From Plumapathes pennacea (lineage: Eukaryota > Cnidaria > Anthozoa > Antipatharia > Myriopathidae): a stretch of 64,000 nt of DNA. Made by a program: the position numbers and the translations under genes. Under the pieces are notes generated by a model. The model was not told the DNA's origin and did no database searches. It was given only the letters and a program-made list of their open reading frames with translations. Each line of letters opens with the position of its first letter. The first letter of the stretch is position 1. The DNA lies in NCBI GenBank assembly GCA_964036295.1, contig OZ038471.1, positions 2,448,001 through 2,512,000 on the forward strand. The letters are read 5' to 3'. Positions 32,147 through 43,800 of this stretch are shown here, in pieces.

Positions 32147-33121
32147 ATGGAAGACAATTTCTACTCAAGGATTTGCATCATCGGGTTTGTGATTTTGCTT
32201 CTTCTGTCAATGGTGGCCATTATCGCCAACGGGCTTCTCCTGTTTGTCCTCTACGTAGATCCGCTGAAATGTTTCCGAAATAACAGCGCAATCTTCATCG
32301 CCTCCCTCGCGACACTCGACTTTCTCTCCGGGGTACTGTCGGGCTTCTGTGCGCCCAGTTGGGTGAAGTGCATCGAAGGAAAGACGAAGATTCCAGAGTT
32401 TACTTCCCATTTGGCGATTATTCCATACCAGATCAGCGTCACGGCAGCGATTTTTGTAGTGTTGCTGTTTTCGTTTAGTCGCCTGATGGCCATATCCTTT
32501 CCCTTCCACTACAGACGCTTTGTAAACGCGAAGAGATCTTTCATCAGTGTACTGGCAGTTTTTGTCTTTTCGATTTTCTTGGTTCTGGTGCAGTTGTTCC
32601 CAGGAGTATCCCATGATGCGTACGTATTTGTGTTCATCCACCTGTACATTACGTTTCCCTTTGTCCTTCTGCTCGTCACCAACATTGCTCTTATCGTCGC
32701 TCTGAGGAAAAGTAAAAAGCAACGGATTCATTTATCTGGAAGAAGCCCGAACAATTCCAAAGCACGCGCTAAGAGATCAAAAGCGGAGCGCACTCTCGCA
32801 TGCACCGGGGTTATGGTGGTGTTCATCTTCAGTGTTGCGCTTATTCCGTTTTACGTCTTTGTACTGGTACAGAAACATTGTCCGAGCTGCAGATTTGAGG
32901 AATGGTACTTTGCGGGAAGGCGACTTTCGTTGACGTTTGTTCTTACGAACTCGGCAGTCAACCCATTTCTATACTTCTTTCTCTTGCCAAAGTACCGCAG
33001 GGCTGTTTGGTGTATGTATATGCGTTTCATGCGCAGACAGACGGCGTACATGGGAAGCGGCGAGAGTAGAACTGGGACTAGTGAGCAAGCGAGATACAAG
33101 TTTGTCGACACCAGGGTGTAA
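32147..33121 (+). CDS. Class A (rhodopsin-like) GPCR, divergent, ligand unknown
   Basis: Single coding exon, 324 residues, seven hydrophobic segments. The Met at 32147 was chosen because the frame further upstream has no ATG and is interrupted by a likely 3' splice site. TM1 has N28 (IANG) and TM2 has D58 (SLATLDF). The TM3 end reads S111-R112-L113 instead of DRY, followed by MAISFPFHYRR. TM4 lacks the usual Trp. TM6 has ALIPF in place of CWxP. TM7 keeps NPFLY (272-276). The third intracellular loop is rich in Lys and Arg (KARAKRSKAER), and the tail is short with Ser/Thr. The Arg of DRY and NPxxY are kept, so G-protein coupling is plausible. Such intronless orphan receptors are expanded in cnidarians; an amine- or peptide-receptor label would be a guess. 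Confidence 0.9.
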   Translation: MEDNFYSRICIIGFVILLLLSMVAIIANGLLLFVLYVDPLKCFRNNSAIFIASLATLDFLSGVLSGFCAPSWVKCIEGKTKIPEFTSHLAIIPYQISVTAAIFVVLLFSFSRLMAISFPFHYRRFVNAKRSFISVLAVFVFSIFLVLVQLFPGVSHDAYVFVFIHLYITFPFVLLLVTNIALIVALRKSKKQRIHLSGRSPNNSKARAKRSKAERTLACTGVMVVFIFSVALIPFYVFVLVQKHCPSCRFEEWYFAGRRLSLTFVLTNSAVNPFLYFFLLPKYRRAVWCMYMRFMRRQTAYMGSGESRTGTSEQARYKFVDTRV

Positions 33122-33135
33122 TAGACTCGGATAAA

Positions 33136-33212
33136 GCCCAACCTTGTTCCCAGGCTCTTTCATCCCCGGGGCGGGGCTCGGGAGATGAGAGAGCCTGGGA
33201 TCGAGGTTGGGC
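33136..33212. repeat. Short inverted repeat just after the GPCR stop
   Basis: GCCCAACCTTGTTCCCAGGC at the left is complemented by GCCTGGGATCGAGGTTGGGC at the right, with a GC-rich centre. It begins 15 bp past the stop codon, so it lies in the 3' UTR and would form a stable hairpin of about 28 bp per arm. It is probably a small foldback element. Confidence 0.7.
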
Positions 33213-34874
33213 AAAGTCTTGATCTCTACATGTGTTTGGATAATTACGTTTGACATACATGAAGTACAAGCTATAATGCCTCTATTAATGTCCGTGAGCT
33301 ATCTGCTGCAGTGGTGCCAAAGATGGCGTCGACAAGTCCCAATAGCTGATTAAAAGTAAATCACTGTTCAGTACATTTAATGTATGCGAGGCCTTTAAAA
33401 ATAGTTGATACACTGCGCTTCAATATCGGAAGTTTTTTGTTTTCTTTTTTCCGTTTCGGAAATCTCTGCACTTTCCTGCGTGCTGGTGAAAGAGTAACGT
33501 TACAAAAATGATTTCCAGAGCTTTATTCGATTGTTCGAAATAAACCCTCTATGAATAAAAAGGACTAAATGAGTAAGTACGTAAATTGATTAAATAGTAA
33601 AAAATATTTATTGTTGGCATTTTAGTGCTATCGTGCATGTTGGACAACACGTTCTTTTGATAGCAGCTTTGCAGGTATATTGGGCATGAGAAAAAATTGT
33701 AGAAGAATTAGCCTCATCCCAGTTAAATCCTCATTTTTAGTGAAGCAATATAAGAGTCCAACTATTGATACAACTACCAGAAGGTCACGTTGGGCTACTA
33801 CTAAACTCCGTCAATAAAACATACTCATTGTCAAACACTTGTTAGTAAAGTAGAGCGTCATCACTTACGCCTGCAAAACAACTCCATAACATATAATCGG
33901 TAACAATGCAATAAGTGGTGTTTATCACACGCTGCTCACTGAGCACGACGAATGACGTCAGCGTGCAATTTCTCCACTGAGCCGCAAAACACTTCAAAAG
34001 TGGCTTCGTTTTCAATGTGCGCAGTTGTCGAGTCTTATCGCCAAGCTGAAAGGAATGGCACCATTTAAGCTGACATAGGTCATAGGATTTGAGGTAAGTT
34101 TGTACGATTTGCTGGTATTCGTGTACGATTGTGGCAAGCAAGTTAAGCCGTTGCAGCGATCGACTTGTACTGAAAGCGGAAAATATTGAACGAGCGTCCC
34201 GGCTATAGATAATTTCTGCCGTCTCTTTCGGTTACACGGTAACTTTTCACCTTAGTCGTACATTCCACAATTGTCAATTAAATTAAACAGCACACTTTTG
34301 GCGTCGTAACTGTTTTTTCCGAAGTGTATGATCAGAACTATGATAGTGGTAGCAAGTTCATAAGTTTCTGTGGCCCTTTTAGTCTGTAATCATGGATAAG
34401 GAGCCGTTTCACGGATCGTGGTTTTACATTATTTCAAACCATCACGAGTATGTACAAATATAAATATATATTATAAGTTTATAGTCTTTAGAACGTGCAA
34501 CCAGGGCTCTCGTGTAAACTTTGTACCTGTAGTTTACAAAGCTGAGCTGCGCAATTAGTAATGCAGTCAAAACGTATTGTGACCGCAACAAAAGGCAATA
34601 TCGTCAATGGACTACTACATTTGGTTACAAAACAGACTCGGGTCCCATGGGAATGCAATCACGCTTGATTTATTTCTTCGCCTGTTCCTCAGAATTGCCC
34701 TTTAAACTTCATCGAGATTTTGCTTTTGTTAGTATTACGAATACGAGACGACAGAGATGTGCATATTTTAGGCGACACAGAGTGTTTTCATTTGCAAGAC
34801 ACCTTGCATTGGTTAACTATATCTGTGGCTAGACACTTATCAAACCGTTATTTTTGTATGATGTTCATTTGCAG
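33213..34874. other. Intergenic DNA between GPCR and oxidase genes
   Basis: Contains the likely GPCR poly(A) signal and the 5' flank of the oxidase gene. The 99-residue minus-strand open frame at 33842-34141 shows no recognisable domain. Nothing else is supportable. Confidence 0.5.
33554..33559 (+). terminator. Candidate polyadenylation signal for the GPCR
   Basis: AATAAA about 430 nt beyond the stop codon, the first canonical hexamer downstream. Confidence 0.45.
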
Positions 34875-34892
34875 ATTGCGTTCATCACAAAC

Positions 34893-37800
34893 ATGGGAAA
34901 CAATATTGATTGTTTTTATTCCACGCGGCAGTACAATCAATGCTTCTTCCCCTGCATTCGAACTTGTTCATACAGCAACCGGCGAATATTCTACAACTTC
35001 GATGGAATGGAAAGCGTTCAACCTCTTATCGATATGTACTTCCCAAAAAAGGGGACAATAAAGAAGTTCCCGGATGGACTAGCAGAAGTAAACGAGGATG
35101 AAGAGGTAGCAGCATTGCTGGACAAAGGTAAAGTTTATATATTATTATTATCATTATTATTATTAATATCATTAATACTATATCTTATTGCGTGCAAAGC
35201 CAAGCGAGAAACTAAATTCACCGTTGGTTTTCGTTTTGCTTCTAATGGATACCAACGTAATACTCAGATCAAGTTCTTTAAAATTATTCCGTGATATTTT
35301 CAAGATTTATCTTAAAATCGTAAAAACATGTGTTTGACTAAACAATCAAGGCTACTTGTCTGTCTTTTTGTCTATGTATGTAATATAAAGTCGAACCTCA
35401 ATTAATGGCCGCCTGCTTACGACGGCCGGACTTTTTTTTTTCTTTTTTTTTACCCTGCCCCCGAGACAAAATGTGGTTTCTCGCTCCACCCCACCTTCCC
35501 CCCTCCCCTTGAGCATTGTAGAGATTCTCAACTGAAGTATCTTTTCTCCAACATTTTAACCGACCTAGGCCCGCTCAATCCGGCGGAACAACTGGCCGCT
35601 ATTTGTCGATTCGCCTCCAAGAGCGGTTACACAGTTCGCGCCATAGGGACTGGGTCCTCTTGGTCGCGCCTTACCAGCACACGTGACATATTGATTGACA
35701 TGACGAATCTCAAGCGGATCATAAGCCCAAAGCCGGTCCACCGGAGGGAAAATATGCAGAAAGAGCACGTGGACATTGAGGTTGAAGGGGGAATGAAAGT
35801 GGTGGAGTTTGTGGAGAAGTTAGATGCGCAGTATGGACTTGCGCTTCCTATAATGGGGAATTACGCTGGCCAGACTGTAGCCGGAGTGGCCAACACTTCC
35901 ACGCATGGATCCGGGTATTTTGCTGGAACTATGGTTAGTACACTGCTGTAACCTTTTCCCTGTCAAAGGAAACGTACCCAGAACAAAAACAACTACTTCA
36001 ACTACCATGCTAGTCCCTTTGAAAATTAGTTTTGGTCTACGGTCGCTACGTGGTCGGTGACACAGTCACTAGCTACGTGGTCATAAGACACTCGGTACAA
36101 AATCGGAAAAGCGCTCAGTATGAACCATGGAATGCTAGTCGCTGTGAGAACTAGTTTTGAATTGTTTCACTCATAATGTTCGAGTCGAACCTCACTGTTT
36201 ACCTGAGCCCTTAGTTTTTCAGACTTTCTCACATATCGAAAAACCGTAGCAAGTAAAGGAAGACAAGATATCCTTATCCCGGAGTAATAACTAGTGGTGA
36301 TCCTTTAGATTGTCAGTCAGACTTTCTCGTTTATTGCAGAAGTGTATACATTATTAAATAGGGGCTGGGATAAATGTAGAATTCTTTAGACTGCGATTAG
36401 TCCCTCCTTTTCCCTCCAAGATCGTATTTCAAGAGCCCAGTGGCTAGCGCTGCGCACCATACTCTTCTGCGCTCGCGACTGAGCTCCTACAATACGACTG
36501 TGGAGGGAAAAGGAGAGACTTCCTGAAAACAAGAAGTAACTATGGGCAGCAATGGACATTTATAGTTGTTGTTGTTGTTGTTGTTGTTGTTACTTAGTCA
36601 ACACGTGTTGTGGCCGTGCACTTGATTACAAGCCGCGGCATTCAGGTGAAGGTTCGCGGTGGAGATGAAACATTTGACCAATGCCAAGCAAAACTTGAAA
36701 GAGCAGAATTTGGCGGACAGCCAGTAACCATTGAGAGTGGCGAAATCCTGCGCGCTGTTGCCGTTGGGCTCGGATCATTGGGAATCGTCTACACAGTCAC
36801 ATATCGCTGCATTCCTGTTTACAACTTGGAGGAAGAACGGACTATCGTTGAGATTCCATGGCCAAGAAACCACCAGAACTTCAAAATACGCGAGCGTTTC
36901 GAGAAAATGTTCGCAGACATCAATAATGGAGAATTCTTTTCGTTCTTCATAAATCCATATCCTCGTAGTAGGAGGTTAGTGAGAGTCTTAAGTTCATCAC
37001 TTTATGCAGCTGCACATAATATAGTGACAAACATAAGGTTTAGATAGACACTGAAGGACAGAGACTGGAACAGTGTCCGAGGAACAGTCTCCTCCTTTTT
37101 TATCTCATGTTTTCCTCCCTTTTTCATCTCTTGTTTTCCAGCCTTTTTATCTCTTCTTTTCCACTCTTTTTTACCTCTTGTTTTCCAGCCATTTTTATCT
37201 TTTCTTTTCCAACCTTATTTTCTTTTCTTTTCTACCTTTTTAATCTCTTATCTTCCACCCTTTCTTATCTCTTCTTTTCCACCTTTTTATATCTCTTCTT
37301 TCTCACCTTCTTCTATCTCTTCTTTTTCAGCCTTTCTTATCTCTTATTTTCCTCCCTTTTATATCTCTTCTTTTTCGTCCCCATTTATTATGTTATCTTT
37401 TCCGTAAAATAAGGTAAGATGCTTATTCCTTCCAATACACATTTCTTTTAGATTTATCTACGCTGCCTATCTGAAAAGTAAGCGCACGACGAGACGTCCC
37501 ACTTGCTGCGCCTGCTGTTCTTGGTGGTGCTGTTGTGGCGGAAGAGGATGCGCAGACTGTGCATGCGTACAGACGGATTGCACCGCGTCTTGTCTCCAGT
37601 CCTGCGCCTACTGCTGTCCGCATCACATTCCGAGTATTACCAACTTCGGATTGAGTCAGTACTCACTAAACGCACCCTTTGTGCAAAAGTGGTACAACGT
37701 GTTGCAGTTCACCGGCGGAAATATCCAGTAAGTAATGACCGGAAGCTGTACAGTCAACTCTCTCTAAGGCGGACACCCTCGGGACTAGATTTAATGTCCG

Positions 37801-40127
37801 CCTTACAGAGGTGTCCGCCTTACAGAGGTGTCCGCCTTAGAGAAAGTTCAGTTACAAAGAAACAAATGAAAATCGGCAAGGACCAAATCTGCATGCTGTC
37901 CGCCTTAGAGAGGTGTCCGCCTTAGAGAGAGTTTAGTTACAGAGAAACAATTGAAAATCGGCAAGGGCCAAATCTGCATGCTGTCCGCCTTAAAGAGGTG
38001 TCCGCCTTATAGAAAGTTCAGTTACAGAGAAACAAGTGAAAATCGGCAAGAACCAAATCTGCATGCTGTCTGCCTTAGAAAGGTGTCCGCCTTAGAGAGA
38101 GTTTAGTTACAGAGAAACAAGTGAAAATCGGCAGGGACCAAATCTGCGTGCTGTCCGCCTTAGAGAGGTGTCCGCTTAGAGAGAGTTGACTGTATTTTAA
38201 TCAGTGGATTATCTCCAGGGGACTCCTCTATCGCAATCCTTCCGAGCCGAAATCTTTGATCTACAGTCAACTCTCTCTAAGGGCGACACTTCTCTAATGC
38301 GGACAGCTTGCAGATTTTGTCCAATTTTTGTTTATTTCTCTGTAACTGAACTCTCTCTAAGATGGACACTAAATTTAGTCCCGAGGGTGTCCCTCTAGAG
38401 AGAGTTCACTGTATATATCTATACTACTCATCATTGTTGTCCTGCCTATTGTAATTTCGTTGCTTTTATATCCTCCTGTAATTTGTTGTTCCTCTTTACC
38501 ATATTCGTGTTGTTTTCCTCCTGTAATTCGTTGTTTCCTCTTTACCATATTCGTGTTGTTTTCCTCTTGTAATTCGTTGTTTCCTCTTTACCATATTCGT
38601 GTTGTTTTCCTCCTGTAATTCGTTGTTTCCTCTTTACCATATTCGTGTTGTTTTCCTCTCGTCCTGTAATCAGCCGTAAAATACCATAGCAATCAAAGGG
38701 TTATTTTAGAATTTCCCATCCTGAACAAAACGTGATTTGTCAGACAGACTGTGACTTCTTGCGGTTTGTGTACTGCGGAATACGGCCATCTTAAGCTGCC
38801 TAATATGAAATAATTTATAGAAATACCTTCATCGACACAAAAGCCGGTGTTGTGAAGATTTTGTCACCGTCATCTTTCTTTTTTTGTATTACGAATCATG
38901 CAGCGTACGCACAGCCGAATGGTGTCTACCGCTGGAACAGTTGGACGCAGCCTTGGGTGATGTCATTGATAAGTGCATCCACTATGCGAGCAAGCATGCG
39001 CAGTACTCCCTGTTGCCGATTTATGTCCGTATCGTTAAATCTGATGACCTGTACCTAAGTCCAGCCAACAGGAACTGCCCACTGGGGGGAACATGCGATC
39101 ACTTCTGCTATATTGAGGTAAGCAATGATAACGTAATTATGAAGCTAAGTATATAATAAAAGATGTACCACCAAACCCTCTTTATTCAGCTCCACTTTGT
39201 GTATTTTGTTGAGACCCGCATCCGCACTATTGCTAAACTTTTTTACTCCTCAAAAGTGGTCTATTTTAACCAACAATTATAGAATCTCTAGAAGTTTTGA
39301 GACCAGCAACTTTCTGCAATAAAGATTGTCATATTCTCCTCCCGACGTTGTCTATAAACAAAGCAACTAGAACTAAAACTGAGATGTGTTTTCGGCTGAC
39401 GGTTTGCTTTTATTTCTTGAGAGCGACCTGCACAAACGCCATTAACGAATGGTCTAACTCTGTTCTTCCGCAACCCTCGTAATACCAAGAAGGGCGAAAA
39501 ATGAGCACTTCTATAGATTTGGGTATGAGAGAAGGGAAGAAGAGAGTGGTTGAAGATTGAAGGATATCCTGAAACTCATGAAATGGTATTTCAAGGAGAA
39601 TAAATTCCCAAAGTTGCCGGAGGTCTCATGCTCAAAGTTTTCTTTCTGTATTTTTTAATCAAACAGCTGATATACATAATATATGCTAATATATGCAAGA
39701 GTAATTTTACCTATGTATAGTCACTTTTGAATTTCGTGCGTCTATTTTCTAGGTTCCATTCCTTCCAGGAGCATTTGGTATTGAAGAGTTCCACAAGACG
39801 ATCGAGGATCTGTTGTTTGACAAATACAAAGCCCGTCCCCACTGGGGAAAGAACCACCATTTGTCCTTCACGAGAGTCCACGCATTGTACCCAGAGCTGG
39901 AGCACTGGAAAAAGGTCTTCCAGTTGTTCAACGACAGAGGCACGTTCTGCAACCAGTTCACTCAAAACATGGGATTTGACGTCTTCCTGAGTGACGTCAT
40001 GAAGACAACAGCTGCTCTGAGGGCTGGGCACCTTGAAGACGTCATCACCTCGGAACCAATCAGCAACGGGAATTCCGAAGCCGCCGTTTCATACTCCAAT
40101 CAAGCTTTGGACATCATGAACGAATAG
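34893..40127 (+). CDS. FAD-dependent sugar-1,4-lactone oxidase-like enzyme (gulonolactone/arabinonolactone oxidase family) with Cys-rich insertion
   Basis: Six exons, 613 residues: 34893-35127 (exon begins at an acceptor at 34875), 35569-35933, 36598-36974, 37452-37727, 38904-39117, 39753-40127; phases agree throughout. The FAD-binding (PCMH-type) domain starts in exon 2: VRAIGTGSSWSRL is the nucleotide-binding loop, and ANTSTHGSGYFAG follows. The first has Ser where vertebrate gulonolactone oxidase has the His that binds FAD covalently, so FAD is probably non-covalent here. The C-terminal ALO domain contains RTAEWC and the family motif ARPHWGKNH (519-522 HWGK). Family enzymes oxidise aldono-lactones to ascorbate or its analogues. 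Exon 4 carries 15 Cys in residues 344-381, absent from the family members I know. At 613 residues it is long against 440 for rat GULO and 526 for yeast ALO. The N-terminus may extend if coding exons precede 34875. Confidence 0.9.
36564..36592. repeat. (GTT)n microsatellite before oxidase exon 3
   Basis: Nine GTT units end five bases before the acceptor TACTTAG and provide its only pyrimidine-rich tract. Confidence 0.8.
37088..37405. repeat. Polypyrimidine minisatellite, oxidase intron 3
   Basis: About 315 bp of almost pure C/T on the plus strand, made of a variable unit of about 30 bp such as 'cctttttatctcttcttttc'. The long open frame over it (37107-37412) is an artefact of low complexity. 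Confidence 0.85.
37749..38194. mobile_element. GCGGACACCTCTC-family element with internal tandem units, oxidase intron 4
   Basis: Termini TACAGTCAACTCTCTC and GAGAGAGTTGACTGTA. Four internal units of about 88-90 bp carry 'ttcagttacagagaaac' and 'ccaaatctgcatgctgtcc'. Same architecture as 10729-11184. Confidence 0.85.
38262..38413. mobile_element. GCGGACACCTCTC-family element, short form
   Basis: Begins TACAGTCAACTCTCTC and ends GAGAGTTCACTGTA. One unit only, about 70 bp after the longer copy, in the same intron. Confidence 0.8.
38460..38660. repeat. 46-bp minisatellite, four units, oxidase intron 4
   Basis: The word 'ttaccatattcgtgttgtt' starts at 38496, 38542, 38588 and 38634, exactly 46 bp apart. 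The unit also holds 'cctgtaattcgttgtttcc'. Confidence 0.9.
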
Positions 40128-40201
40128 TAAAGTATGCTAATACTTTCGTCCACGCCACTCTGGAGCCACTATGGCGACCTTGTTGTCTAATACATGCGCA
40201 A

Positions 40202-40366
40202 TACAGTAAACTCTCTCTAATGTTTGCCACAGTAAGGTGTCCGCCTTGGAAAGAGTTCAGTTACAGAGAAACAAGTGAAAATCATCAAGGGCCAAATCTG
40301 CATGCTGTTCACCTTAGAGAGGTGTCAACTTTAGAGAGGTGTCCGCTTCAGAGAGATTTGACTGTA
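40202..40366. mobile_element. GCGGACACCTCTC-family element after the oxidase gene
   Basis: Termini TACAGTAAACTCTCTC and GAGATTTGACTGTA, one internal unit, 75 bp past the stop codon and therefore possibly in the 3' UTR. Confidence 0.75.
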
Positions 40367-40499
40367 CTACGCCTATTTCTCGTGTTGTTTGAGAAGTTTT
40401 CCTCAGGGCGCAAATGGCATATATTATAATACTCTCCTTTGATTCTGGATAAAATATCAAATATTTTGGGCTCCTGATATTTTATATTATAAAAACCTT

Positions 40500-40800
40500 C
40501 ATTATACATCTAGAAAAATTTTCGGAAAGTTTCGTGCAATTCTGATGTAAAGTCTAGGCTTTACTTTGATTTTGAGTTTGGGCCAAAAATGGTCGTTTTG
40601 AAGAAAAATGGTAAGGCCTTACCATTTTCTCGAAAAACGGCCATTTTGAAGAAAATTTTAAAACTCTTCAAACTTTTAGAAACCTTCCTGGGACTATAAC
40701 AAGACGTTTTTGCAATACATCTGCCTTATTTCATTTTAACCGTTGATGAGATATAGTAAAAAAAAAAAAAAAAAAAAAAAAATTGCTCTAATTTCTCGCA
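40500..40800 (+). repeat. Solitary diverged monomer of satellite 2
   Basis: The order of words is that of the 334-bp satellite: 'ggaaagtttcgtgcaattctga', 'gggccaaaaatgg', 'aaaactcttcaaacttttagaaacc', 'ctgggactataacaagac', 'gcaatacatctgcctta', 'gatgagatata', 'ttgctctaatttctcgc'. A poly-A run of about 27 nt (40756-40782) replaces part of the unit. It lies 9 kb upstream of the main array. Confidence 0.75.
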
Positions 40801-43800
40801 ACCCACTGAATAAAAGTGAAATCACAAAGCATCGTTATTGTATAAAACACGCAATAAAATGAGGAAAACATTTGTAGGTTTACTGACTCTCACTATTTGG
40901 GAAGAAATTTGGGAATTACTCTACTGAGGACTTTTTTCAGCTATCATCCGAGGAGGGACTGGAGACTGTTTTTTAAAAGCATTCCCAGCCTCGTCCCAAT
41001 GTGGCTCACTCTTTCTCAGGCTCTCTCGACAAAATGGCAGCCCGATTCGGTATGAAAATACAGTATGAATTGAAGGCCAAGATATCGCCGAAAATCTGCT
41101 TTGATACGCGACAATTATGACCAGGGAGTCGAAATAACCGATAACATACTTTGGTGAAAGTAACCTTCTGTCGGCAGTGGCTGAAACAAAGACGACAACC
41201 ATGCTGATCGAAAAAGTATCGTCGCAAATCCATCATTATATACCAACATTGCAGGAATGAACTAAGGTGAGTTGTACGTTGTTTGACGTATCACCCTTGG
41301 TTAATGTAATCTATTGCAAGTCCAGTATGTTATACGTACTCTTACGTACAGTATATAGTACAGTGCATAGTAGAAGTATTAGTAAAGAGTTTATTTGACT
41401 GAACAGGCAATTTAAACAAGTGAGGCTAAACGGACCACATACATAGATTTAAACTACTTGGAGTTTCATAATGTAAGTGAAATGCTGCTTGTCCACACGT
41501 ATTGATACAAACTCTCGTTGCTGTATTTTCCTTAATTTTTCCATTCACACACATTAAATTCATTTGGTGTAGAATGCGATTATGCAATGGGCTCTTTGCA
41601 TGGGCACAAGGATGTTCCAGTGAAACTTTTTCCCAATTTTTTTTTCTGTACTGGGATCTGTTTTCAATATATCTGCCTGAATTCATTGTCCTTTTTTGAT
41701 TTTCTGTTTTATTCCGCGAGAAATTGGCTCAAAAAAAAAATTTGATCAAAATAGCCCCTGTCGCGACCTGTCATCACTCGTCAACTCATGTGTCTTATGC
41801 AACACTGACATATCACATGAAATCTGGCAAAACACAAGTATTGTGTGTGTGATTCAGCATAGTGAAACCACGAAGAAAATCACTGTTTGTTGAGGGAAAA
41901 AACCGCCGAAGGAAGATGTCTTGGGCTAGATTACACAACGCTGCTTTACATCAAAGTGAATCAAAGTGACTTCTGGCTTACAGATTAGCTGCTTATGTCA
42001 ACAAACACTGTCGGGGTGCTGAAAACCTTCAGGCGCGATTTTCTCTGCATCTGAAAAACACGTTTTGTGGGGTTTTCTTAAAGTTCCAGTGCAAGCAGGT
42101 TTAATGGATTGGGTTGAAATTTTGCACAAGTATAGACCAATATGTTAACTTGCAAAGTGTGTCTCTGAATTTTTGTTTTTACTTTAGAATTCATATTATT
42201 TCATTTGCCGTAAAAAAAAAATTCCCCAACAAACATGTCACCTGACTTTGACTTTAAATATTTTCTGAACCAAGCAAAACATTAAAAATTGGAGGCGCAA
42301 TTTTTCAGATCAACATATCTGAAGTACAAAAATACTATCGGCTTGGTAGTCCGACAAATTTGTGTTGACTTGGAACTCACCATTTGGGGCCATGTTAATT
42401 TGCATAATAATCCCTAAAACTCAGTGTACGCTTAAAATTTCAGAAGACAAAGGCATTTCCTGAATCTCTGTTTATTAAGCTACAAGAAGACACTAGCTTC
42501 ATGGAGTTTACCCAGTGCACTGCACCCAGTGAGTCAATTTGTAATAGTTAATTTTTATTGCTCGAGGGGGCCTGGGGCCCAGCACGAGCTTAAAAACGCA
42601 AATTTTTATTTTATTTATTTTTTTCCTTTTTGTCAGTCGAGAATGGGCACACGGTGATTGGTTCAGATTATCACGTGATATGCAATGACGTAATTGACTT
42701 CGAGTGTGGCTATGAATTGCTTGGTACTTGTGTGTAAAAGTTAACTGCATTTAATCCAAACTCAACACCATGGTGATAGAAGTGAAACACATTCAGTTAA
42801 AAAACAAGACAGACTAGTATTGAAGCAAAGGCTGGAATAATCGTGGCCTCTGATTAGAATTAAGTGTTAGAATTAAGTCAAACTGTCAAAATTGATTCAT
42901 AAAAAGACAAGTCAGGCATTACTCAGATTTACTCGGTGGGTAACCATTTCACTTCTAAGCTCAAAATGCAGAGTCGCTCAACCTTTAAGAACCAAGTGTA
43001 TGAGTGTTGTAATGATAAATTTATAGTTTAATCAGGTTTCATTTAAGCAAGGTGTCAAAAGCCAAGTTCTCTATACTGTGTGATATATTTCTGGTGAGAA
43101 ACTGGAAGTCTCCCGGAAGTTCCGCTCTTGTCCTTGCTTTCCATTTTAGTTTATTCTGCTCTCGACCCAACTAACACCGCGAGCTCACTGGCAATGCCAG
43201 TCTAGTTCTACTAGCAATCTAGGGGATATCCCTTGCCCTGATGCAGCAGTTCTGATCCTGTGGGAAATGTCTTTACTCCAGAACAAGTATTGGAATTTAG
43301 AAAGTCAGAGGTGATTGCATGATTTGTTTATTCTCCGAAAGATGTCGTATATTCTCTGTGCTATTTAGAAGCAAAACAAAAACAATGGCACAATTTAACA
43401 GATAGATTGAAATTTAGGCAGGTCCTGTGCAGTGCAAACAATAGAAAGACCACTGCTCCTGGGCAGGTTTGGCCAGAAAAGCCATTTAAACATGCGTGTG
43501 TGTTAAAAATATATATGTGCATCACTGCATTGATGAAAATGAATTTAAAACATGCAACAGTCTTACAAACTCCTACATGTAGATTTAACCCAACCAAAGA
43601 CATTGTCAGCTTACATAATGCAACCTTACCCTTCAAATGGGGTCGAAATAGTGACCATTTATATAATATAACTTTACTAAAAAGAAACTCCCTTTTTATA
43701 CAAAAAAAAAAGGAACCTGCACGTGACAACACAACATTTGCGAAGACCTCGGTACGAAGGGAGGCACAAGTTTTAGAACTCCTGTAAAACGCTTATACGA

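Noticed and set aside
32207-32731. 174-residue minus-strand open frame
   Set aside because: Antisense shadow of the GPCR exon, with no domain and no splice context.
37107-37412. 101-residue Phe/Ser-rich open frame
   Set aside because: Low-complexity polypyrimidine repeat in an intron of the oxidase gene.
37503-37925. 140-residue plus-strand open frame over oxidase exon 4
   Set aside because: It is out of frame with the family-matching exon and runs on into the GCGGACACCTCTC repeat.
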